Source: CANLBN01 sp047638515 | GTDB lineage: Bacteria; Pseudomonadota; Gammaproteobacteria; Pseudomonadales; Cellvibrionaceae | NCBI GenBank assembly: GCA_047638515.1 | Contig: JBLIME010000156.1 | Location: 1-6,525, forward strand | Length of the DNA: 6,525 nt | Direction: 5' to 3' | In this document: piece after piece, positions 1 to 5,298 of the stretch | Layout of the letters: each line of letters begins with the position of its first letter | Numbering within the stretch: position 1 is the first letter of the stretch | Made by a program: the position numbers and the translations under genes | Notes under the pieces: model-generated | Told to the model about the DNA's origin: nothing | The model's input: only the letters and a program-made list of their open reading frames with translations | The model's database searches: none

Positions 1-1
1 A

Positions 2-445
2 GGTGAGCCCGGCCGCCTAGAAGTTATCGACTCTGGACAAAATTTTGTTTTAATCAATGACACTTACAATGCAAGTCCTGGTTCTGTTAAGGCGGCTATT
101 GATATCTTAATGAATGTCAACGGCGAATCAATATTGGTTCTTGGCGATATGGCGGAGCTTGGCGATGAGTCTGAATCTATGCATGCGGAAATAGGGCAAT
201 ACGCCTCTGATCGAAAAGTTAAGCGATTATTTGCGATAGGTGAACAGTCGAAGCTGGCAGTTCAGAGCTTTGGTAGCGGCGCCTCACATTTTGTATCTTT
301 GGATGCTCTGGTGTCGGCTTTAATAAAAGTAATATCGGCAGACACCACTGTGCTCGTTAAGGGCTCTCGAAGCGCCCGAATGGAAGTCGTTATCGATCGC
401 TTAATAACACTAGGAGATGCTACTAATGCTCGTCTGGCTCGCTGA
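2..445 (+). CDS. murF: UDP-MurNAc-tripeptide:D-Ala-D-Ala ligase, C-terminal part (5' end outside window)
   Basis: MurF is the cytoplasmic ATP-dependent ligase that joins D-Ala-D-Ala to the UDP-MurNAc-tripeptide, the last soluble step of peptidoglycan precursor synthesis. The reading frame is open from base 2 to the TGA at 443-445, giving 147 residues of a protein that is usually about 450 aa, so this is the end of the central domain and the C-terminal Mur ligase domain. Visible family motifs are GRLEVI near the left edge, INDTYNASPGSVKAAI (the MurF version of the D-S/T-YNA motif), VLGDMAELG, and LVKGSRSARMEVV near the end. An ATG at base 110 lies inside the conserved domain and is not a plausible start; coding clearly continues upstream. 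The end overlaps the mraY start by 20 nt, which suggests coupled translation. The truncation is only the window edge. Assignment is secure because other Mur ligases lack this DMAELG plus KGSRSARME pair. Confidence 0.96.
   Translation, partial: GEPGRLEVIDSGQNFVLINDTYNASPGSVKAAIDILMNVNGESILVLGDMAELGDESESMHAEIGQYASDRKVKRLFAIGEQSKLAVQSFGSGASHFVSLDALVSALIKVISADTTVLVKGSRSARMEVVIDRLITLGDATNARLAR
412..416 (+). promoter_or_regulatory. Ribosome binding site that decides the mraY start
   Basis: The sequence AGGAG lies here inside the end of murF. It sits 9 nt before the ATG at 426 but directly abuts the in-frame ATG at 417, leaving no spacing for that codon. This favours translation of mraY from 426. 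Confidence 0.75.
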
Positions 446-1508
446 ATATTTACAACAATTTAATAATGGCTTTGCGGTATTTCAGTACCTTACTTTTCGT
501 GGAATTTTAGGTGTGTTGACGGCTCTGGGTATTTCTTTACTGTTGGGCCCATGGATGATTCGCCGCCTGAATATTTTACAAATTGGCCAATCTATTCGCA
601 GTGACGGTCCGCAATCGCACCTTAAAAAATCAGGTACTCCAACAATGGGAGGTACCTTGATACTGGCGGCAATATTTATTAGCAGTTTACTATGGTCAGA
701 TCTTTCCAACCGTTACGTGTGGTTAGTATTAATTGTTACGGCTGTATTCGGCGCGGTTGGCTTTGTCGATGATTATCGCAAAGTCGTCGAAAAAAATTCA
801 GTGGGCTTACCCGCGCGCTGGAAATATTTTTGGCAGTCCGTTGCAGGCCTGGGCGCTGCTATTTATTTGTATTCCTATGCATCTGTACCCGCTGAGACCC
901 AGTTAATTATTCCTTTTTTTAAAAGTGTCATGTTCGACATGGGCATTTTTTACATTGCGTTAAGTTATTGCGTGATTGTGGGCGCTAGTAATGCCGTTAA
1001 TTTAACCGATGGCTTAGATGGTTTGGCAATTATGCCGACAGTTTTAGTCGGTGGTGCCTTGGGTATTATTGCCTACCTTGTAGGTAATGTTGGATTTGCT
1101 ACTTATTTACAAATTCCTTACATTCATGGCGCTGGTGAGCTCATCGTTTTTTGTGCGGCATTAGCAGGCGCTGGCATGGGCTTTTTATGGTTCAACACAT
1201 ATCCCGCGCAAGTGTTTATGGGTGATGTCGGTGCTCTGGCACTTGGTGCCGCCTTAGGTGTGATTGCTGTGATTGTTCGCCATGAAATTGTATTTTTTAT
1301 TATGGGCGGTGTCTTTGTGATGGAGACATTGTCGGTCATCATTCAAGTTGCATCATTTAAACTAACCGGTAAACGTATTTTTAGAATGGCGCCGATTCAT
1401 CATCACTTTGAATTAAAAGGTTGGCCAGAGCCGCGAGTTATCGTGCGTTTTTGGATTATTACGGTCATGCTAGTTTTGTTAGGTTTAGCCACATTAAAGC
1501 TACGTTAA
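426..1508 (+). CDS. mraY: Phospho-N-acetylmuramoyl-pentapeptide transferase (lipid I synthase)
   Basis: MraY is the polytopic inner-membrane enzyme that transfers phospho-MurNAc-pentapeptide from UDP to undecaprenyl phosphate, giving lipid I. The start at 426 gives MLVWLAEYL, matching the E. coli N-terminus (MLVWLAEH), and a 360-aa protein of the same length as the E. coli enzyme; the in-frame ATG at 417 would add MLL and has no usable ribosome binding site. About ten hydrophobic segments are visible. The conserved Asp pair of the active site is in FVDDYRK (D115, D116), the third catalytic Asp is D267 in FMGDVGALALG, NAVNLTDGLDGLA covers 189-201, and the HHH motif is at 325-327 in MAPIHHHFELKGWPE. 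The GTPTMGG loop is at 70-76. All key residues are present and nothing suggests damage. It overlaps murF by 20 nt and is followed by a 36-nt gap before murD. Its product is the substrate of MurG encoded downstream. Confidence 0.98.
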   Translation: MLVWLAEYLQQFNNGFAVFQYLTFRGILGVLTALGISLLLGPWMIRRLNILQIGQSIRSDGPQSHLKKSGTPTMGGTLILAAIFISSLLWSDLSNRYVWLVLIVTAVFGAVGFVDDYRKVVEKNSVGLPARWKYFWQSVAGLGAAIYLYSYASVPAETQLIIPFFKSVMFDMGIFYIALSYCVIVGASNAVNLTDGLDGLAIMPTVLVGGALGIIAYLVGNVGFATYLQIPYIHGAGELIVFCAALAGAGMGFLWFNTYPAQVFMGDVGALALGAALGVIAVIVRHEIVFFIMGGVFVMETLSVIIQVASFKLTGKRIFRMAPIHHHFELKGWPEPRVIVRFWIITVMLVLLGLATLKLR

Positions 1509-1544
1509 GATCAATATTAAAGACAAAGAGTTAAATAAGAGATT
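1509..1544 (+). other. Only intergenic gap in the window (mraY-murD, 36 nt)
   Basis: This A-rich spacer separates the mraY stop from the murD ATG at 1545. It holds purine-rich AAAGAG (1525-1530) and AAGAG (1537-1541), which lie about 14 and 3 nt from the ATG, so neither is ideally placed as a Shine-Dalgarno sequence and murD may have a weak ribosome binding site. I see no terminator-like hairpin and no convincing promoter. Confidence 0.6.
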
Positions 1545-2945
1545 ATGTCGCTAATTGCAAGTTCACAAATAACGATAATTCTAGGGCTCGGTGCGACCGG
1601 ACTCTCGGTTGCTCGATTTTTGTCGCGCCAAAAAAAGTCATTTATTGTCATGGATACTAGAGCTGCACCACCTGCAATAAACGATTTCACTAAAGAATTT
1701 TCAGATGTTAAATGTATGCTTGGCAAGCTAGACGCAGAGCTGTTGAGTATTGCTAGTGAAATTATCATTAGCCCAGGCATCGATTTGAAAACTCCCGAGG
1801 TTGCCGCCGCTATTAAAGCGGGAGCGAGTGTTATTGGCGACATCGAATTATTTGCTCGTGCCATTCATCAGGCTGAAGTTAAAAAACCTATCGTTGCAAT
1901 CACCGGCTCAAATGCTAAAACAACAGTAACCACACTCTTGGGTCAAATGGCAAAAGATGCAGGTATAAATGTTGCAGTTGGTGGCAATATTGGCAGGCCT
2001 GCACTCGATCTTTTGTTGGACGATGCCGACTTGTATGTACTAGAACTATCCAGCTTTCAGCTAGAAAGTACGTTTACTCTCGATGCGACAGTATCGACAG
2101 TGCTGAATATTAGCGAAGACCATATGGATAGGTATGCCGCTTTAGCCGATTACCATCGAGCCAAACAAAAAATATACTTTGGTGCAGAAACTGTTGTCAT
2201 TAATCGTGCCGATCCACTAACTCAACCGCCTTTAGCTCAAGGTGTTAAGCGCATTACTTTTGGGCTTAACAGGCCCGATCGCAATGGCTTTGGTTTGATT
2301 AACAGAGGTAATGTAACTTTCTTAGCGTATGAATTCACCGCACTAATGCCAGTTGATGAATTGCAATTACGTGGCAGTCACAACACGATGAATTGTTTGG
2401 CCGCATTAGCAATGGGGACGGCCTTAGAGTTTCCCCTAGATAGTATGCTGGCAACGCTTAAAAACTTTAAGGGCTTAGTTCATCGGTGCCAGTGGGTTGC
2501 AACTATTGAAAGTGTTGAGTATATCAATGATTCAAAGGGGACAAATATTGGCGCGACGGTTGCGGCAATTAACGGTCTTATCGGTACCGCACCCAACACA
2601 TCTAGTGATAGCGATAAAAAGATTATTTTGATCGCAGGCGGACAAGCAAAGGGAGCTGACTTTTCAACATTAGCTAAAAATTTAAAGAACAATGTGGCGG
2701 TTATTGTTCTGATCGGTGTGGATGCAAAACTTATCGAACAAGCCATAACTGACGCGATGATAAGCGACTCTATCATTGTATTAAATGCAGATTCATTGAC
2801 TGAGGCTGTGTATTTGTCTAAGACACATGCGCGAGAAAATGACATCGTTTTACTCTCACCTGCCTGTGCAAGTTTTGACATGTTTGATAATTTTGAAGAT
2901 CGAGGTAATGAGTTTATTCGGATAGTTGAGGGGTTGGTTGTATGA
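1545..2945 (+). CDS. murD: UDP-MurNAc-L-alanine:D-glutamate ligase
   Basis: MurD is the cytoplasmic ligase that uses ATP to add D-Glu to UDP-MurNAc-L-Ala. The 466-aa product is somewhat longer than the E. coli (438 aa) and Pseudomonas (about 448 aa) enzymes. The N-terminal Rossmann domain has IILGLGATGLSVARF (11-25) and ISPGIDLKTPE (75-85), binding the uridine nucleotide. The central ATPase domain starts with VAITGSNAKTTVTTL (117-131) and continues with LELSSFQLE (166-174), NISEDHMDRY (188-197) and K207 in ADYHRAKQKIY, the position of the carbamylated lysine K198 of E. coli. The C-terminal domain has HRCQW (313-317), NDSKGTN (328-334) and LLSPACASFD (436-445). The start gives MSLIASSQ, like MSLIASD in Pseudomonas. 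Oddities: the P-loop reads GSNAK rather than GSNGK, the later motif reads GGQAKGADF rather than the usual GG(D/Q)GKGADF, and a polar insert of about seven residues lies near 347-359. Its stop overlaps the ftsW start as ATGA. Confidence 0.97.
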   Translation: MSLIASSQITIILGLGATGLSVARFLSRQKKSFIVMDTRAAPPAINDFTKEFSDVKCMLGKLDAELLSIASEIIISPGIDLKTPEVAAAIKAGASVIGDIELFARAIHQAEVKKPIVAITGSNAKTTVTTLLGQMAKDAGINVAVGGNIGRPALDLLLDDADLYVLELSSFQLESTFTLDATVSTVLNISEDHMDRYAALADYHRAKQKIYFGAETVVINRADPLTQPPLAQGVKRITFGLNRPDRNGFGLINRGNVTFLAYEFTALMPVDELQLRGSHNTMNCLAALAMGTALEFPLDSMLATLKNFKGLVHRCQWVATIESVEYINDSKGTNIGATVAAINGLIGTAPNTSSDSDKKIILIAGGQAKGADFSTLAKNLKNNVAVIVLIGVDAKLIEQAITDAMISDSIIVLNADSLTEAVYLSKTHARENDIVLLSPACASFDMFDNFEDRGNEFIRIVEGLVV

Positions 2946-2955
2946 ACCAACTATC
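2921..2955 (+). promoter_or_regulatory. Predicted mRNA hairpin over the ftsW start codon
   Basis: An inverted repeat straddles the murD/ftsW junction. The arm GTTGGTT at 2933-2939 is fully complementary to AACCAAC at 2945-2951, leaving the five-base loop GTATG that contains the ATG of ftsW (2942-2944). GATA at 2921-2924 can continue the helix with TATC at 2952-2955, leaving a left-side bulge at 2925-2932 that carries most of the Shine-Dalgarno GAGGGG (2928-2933). A competing pairing is GATAGTTG (2921-2928) with CAACTATC (2948-2955), also 8 bp. The structure would place the start codon in a tight loop until ribosomes finishing murD open it. The complementarity is directly visible; a regulatory role is inferred. 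Confidence 0.4.
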
Positions 2956-4132
2956 TCTGAAGTTACCTGCCTTTATTCTTTTAGAAAGGCATCCATCAGT
3001 TGCTCTAAACTGGCAGCTAATTTTTACTGTCTTGGTACTGATGACGGTGGGTGTCATTATGATCGCCTCTGCATCCATCGATTTTGCCGTCGAAAAACAC
3101 AACGATCCTTGGTTTTTTGTAAGACGACACAGTATTTATCTGTTGTTAGGTTTTAGTTTGTCATTCGTTATGTTGATGATTCCGACGTCTTTTTGGCAAA
3201 AATATGGGTGGACATTGTTCTTTGTAGCGGTGTTTTTTTTAATTATTGTGTTAATACCAGGTGTTGGTCGCCGAGTGAACGGTAGTCAGCGTTGGCTGAG
3301 TTTAGGGCCTATCACTATACAAGTTTCTGAAATGGTAAAGTTTTGCGGAATCGTTTTTTTTGCAAGCTACTTGTCAAACAGCCAATATTTTTTACAAACG
3401 CAGTGGAAAGAATTATTTAAACCCCTGCTGATGTTAGTATTTTTAATGTGGCTACTCTTACTTGAACCCGATCTTGGAGGCTCGGTTGTACTCGCTGTGA
3501 CAGTGGGTGGGATGTTGTTTTTGGCCGGTGCTAAATTATGGCAGTGTTGCCTATTGTTGATTTCAGGCTTAATTATTTTAGTGGGCTTGATTTGGTTCAC
3601 ACCATACCGTATGCAGCGTCTAGTGACATTTTTAGATCCTTGGCAAGATCAATTTGATACGGGTTATCAGCTCACGCAATCGCTCATTGCTTTTGGTCGT
3701 GGCGAGTGGTTCGGTTTGGGCCTTGGTAACAGTATACAAAAAATGTTTTATCTACCTGAATCCCACACAGATTTCATTTTTGCGATATTTGCAGAAGAAC
3801 AGGGTTTTGTGGGTGTTGTGCTGCTGCTGTCGCTGTTTATTTATTTTGTATTTCAAATAGCCTTGATTGCCAAGAAGGCGATGCTAAGAAATAACACGTT
3901 TGTTGCATTAACTGCTTTTGGTATATCTATTTTGTTTGGCTTCCAGATAATTATTAACGTGGGAGTGGCCTCGGGATTTTTCCCTACAAAAGGTTTGACG
4001 CTGCCTTTTATCAGTTACGGTGGCAGTAGCTTAATTGTCAATTGTTTGCTTATCGCCTTGTTACTGCGCATAGATTACGATCTAGATTTAGATGTGGTGA
4101 AAGCATCTACCTACCGAGGTAGAGCATCGTGA
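2942..4132 (+). CDS. ftsW: Septal peptidoglycan glycosyltransferase, SEDS family
   Basis: FtsW is the integral membrane polymerase that joins lipid II units into glycan strands at the septum together with its partner transpeptidase FtsI (PBP3). The 396-aa product is slightly shorter than E. coli FtsW (414 aa), mostly because its N-terminal cytoplasmic tail is short. Hydrophobic segments fit about ten membrane spans, with clear ones near 24-45, 63-81, 88-107, 160-175, 200-218, 286-308, 320-342 and 355-377. SEDS motifs are NGSQRWLSLG (113-122), SEMVKF (129-134), EPDLGG (175-180), GYQLTQSLIAFGRGEW (241-256), LPESHTDFIFA (271-281) with D277 at the proposed catalytic Asp (E. coli D297), and KGLTLPFISYGGSS (350-363). 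Position 128 is Val where Pro commonly precedes the SE pair. Location between murD and murG and the PESHTDF context favour FtsW over RodA. The ATG overlaps the murD stop (ATGA) and is preceded by GAGGGG at 8 nt. Two eight-T runs occur within it. Confidence 0.96.
   Translation: MNQLSLKLPAFILLERHPSVALNWQLIFTVLVLMTVGVIMIASASIDFAVEKHNDPWFFVRRHSIYLLLGFSLSFVMLMIPTSFWQKYGWTLFFVAVFFLIIVLIPGVGRRVNGSQRWLSLGPITIQVSEMVKFCGIVFFASYLSNSQYFLQTQWKELFKPLLMLVFLMWLLLLEPDLGGSVVLAVTVGGMLFLAGAKLWQCCLLLISGLIILVGLIWFTPYRMQRLVTFLDPWQDQFDTGYQLTQSLIAFGRGEWFGLGLGNSIQKMFYLPESHTDFIFAIFAEEQGFVGVVLLLSLFIYFVFQIALIAKKAMLRNNTFVALTAFGISILFGFQIIINVGVASGFFPTKGLTLPFISYGGSSLIVNCLLIALLLRIDYDLDLDVVKASTYRGRAS
4103..4125 (+). promoter_or_regulatory. 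Predicted mRNA hairpin masking the murG ribosome binding site
   Basis: At the end of ftsW, TCTACC (4106-4111) is complementary to GGTAGA (4118-4123) with the six-base loop TACCGA. GC at 4103-4104 can pair with GC at 4124-4125 across a single bulged A, giving about 8 bp. The murG Shine-Dalgarno sequence GAGGT (4116-4120) lies partly in the loop and partly in the 3' arm, and the GTG start (4129) is three bases past the helix. This layout would favour murG translation by ribosomes that have just read ftsW. Pairing is visible; function is inferred. Confidence 0.4.
4116..4120 (+). promoter_or_regulatory. Ribosome binding site of murG (supports GTG start)
   Basis: GAGGT ends 8 nt before the GTG at 4129. 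No ATG is available between here and the conserved GGTGGH motif that would leave a complete N-terminus (the ATG at 4165 encodes M13 just before the motif), so the spacing supports GTG as the murG start. Confidence 0.65.
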
Positions 4133-5298
4133 CTAGTGGCGTTAAATCTTGTCGTTATCTTATTATGGCTGGTGGTACCGGCGGTCATATTTTTCCCGCT
4201 CTGGCGGTTGCAGATCAACTGCGTGAGCGCGGGTCAGAGGTACATTGGTTGGGCACCCAGTCGGGTATGGAATTTACATTGATCCCAAAGCACAATATTC
4301 CGTTACATTTGGTGGTAGTCAAAGGCTTTAGAGGTAAGAGCTTGTTGAAAAAAATGCTCACCCCATTTTTGTTGATTAAGGCGATTGTCGAAGCTATTTT
4401 TATCATTCGTAAGGTTGCGCCTGATGCGGTTATTGGTTTCGGTGGTTATGTTTCAGCTCCCGGCGGCATCGCGGCTTTTATACTAGGTAAGGCATTGATC
4501 ATTCACGAACAAAACTCTGTGGCGGGTTCTACTAATAAGATCCTTTCTTTACTAGCGACTAAAAAATTAGAGGCCTTTGAAGGTAGCTTGAAGAGTGCCG
4601 TATTAGTCGGTAATCCCGTCAGAAAGTCTGTTGTTGATTTGTTTGACACTACGGAGAAGAAGACGGCTGATCACGGCTTTAAGGCGAGAGGCCTAGATGA
4701 CTTGCAAGGTAATAGTTATGCACAACAGCCCCAAAACTTACTGATTATGGGTGGTAGTTTAGGTGCCTTAGCCATTAACAAGGTGCTGCCTCATGCTATA
4801 GATCTTCTGCCTAAGACGATGGCGGTCAATATATGGCACCAAACGGGAAAGGGTAAGTTGCAGCAAGTGAGCGGAGCTTACAAAGAGTTAGGTATTGATG
4901 CGCGTGTCGATGAGTTCATTGACGATATTACAGCAGCTTACGCTTGGGCAGACTTAATCATCTGTCGAGCCGGTGCCTTAACGGTCAGCGAAGTCGCGAT
5001 AGCGGCAGTGCCCGCTATTTTTATTCCCTACCCCTACGCTATCGATAACCATCAGTATTGGAATGCACAGTGGTTAGTAAAGAACAATGCTGCAAAGATG
5101 ATAGTACAAAGTAAGTTAAACGCACTTTCTCTAAGCGCGATGTTGGCAAGTTTATTGAATGATAAAGAGCAGATGTGTAATTATTCTCAAGCTTTAAAAA
5201 AGCTATCAATGCCTGATTCGGCTTCAAAAGTAGCGAGTATTTGTGAAAAAATAGGTCTCGACAATGTAACAATAAGAGAGAACAAAAATGCAAGTTAA
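4129..5298 (+). CDS. murG: UDP-GlcNAc:lipid I N-acetylglucosaminyltransferase (lipid II synthase)
   Basis: MurG is a peripheral inner-membrane GT-B glycosyltransferase that adds GlcNAc to lipid I, making lipid II, the substrate of FtsW and the class A PBPs. Translation starts at GTG, overlapping the ftsW stop as GTGA. The N-terminal, lipid I binding domain has the glycine loop MAGGTGGHIFPALAVA (13-28), GFRGKSL (67-73), VIGFGGYVSAPG (101-112) and IIHEQNSVAG (124-133). The C-terminal UDP-GlcNAc domain has GNPVR (161-165), MGGSLGALAINK (207-218), NIWHQTGKG (234-242), DEFIDDITAAYAWADL (261-276), CRAGALTVSE (279-288, E288 being the donor-binding Glu) and DNHQYWNAQ (306-314). At 389 aa it is longer than E. 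coli MurG (355 aa). About 17 of the extra residues form a polar segment between GNPVR and the strand LLIMGG (residues 166-203). All catalytic motifs are intact, so function should be normal. Confidence 0.97.
   Translation: MTSGVKSCRYLIMAGGTGGHIFPALAVADQLRERGSEVHWLGTQSGMEFTLIPKHNIPLHLVVVKGFRGKSLLKKMLTPFLLIKAIVEAIFIIRKVAPDAVIGFGGYVSAPGGIAAFILGKALIIHEQNSVAGSTNKILSLLATKKLEAFEGSLKSAVLVGNPVRKSVVDLFDTTEKKTADHGFKARGLDDLQGNSYAQQPQNLLIMGGSLGALAINKVLPHAIDLLPKTMAVNIWHQTGKGKLQQVSGAYKELGIDARVDEFIDDITAAYAWADLIICRAGALTVSEVAIAAVPAIFIPYPYAIDNHQYWNAQWLVKNNAAKMIVQSKLNALSLSAMLASLLNDKEQMCNYSQALKKLSMPDSASKVASICEKIGLDNVTIRENKNAS
5274..5280 (+). promoter_or_regulatory. Ribosome binding site of murC
   Basis: The purine-rich AAGAGAG lies within the murG 3' end, 7 nt before the ATG at 5288. 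The surrounding message is A-rich and shows no stable pairing by eye, unlike the ftsW and murG starts. Confidence 0.6.

Noticed and set aside
1440..1544. Possible internal promoter before murD
   Set aside because: Some TTGTTA-like and AT-rich stretches exist, but no -35/-10 pair with convincing match and spacing; AT-rich coding sequence gives such matches readily.
1517..1864. 115-codon open frame on the - strand over the murD 5' end
   Set aside because: Antisense to the conserved MurD Rossmann domain, with low-complexity Ser/Ala/Ile content and no family match that I recognise.
2480..2950. 156-codon open frame on the - strand across the end of murD
   Set aside because: It is wholly antisense to a well-supported murD, shows no recognisable family motif, and is best explained as a shadow of the coding frame.
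2926..3156. 76-codon + strand frame overlapping the ftsW start
   Set aside because: Out of frame with ftsW and without recognisable content; the frame from 2942 carries all SEDS motifs.
5190..5204. Inverted repeat AGCTTT/AAAGCT with a three-base loop, considered as a terminator
   Set aside because: It lies inside murG coding sequence, the stem is AT-rich and weak, and no T run follows it.
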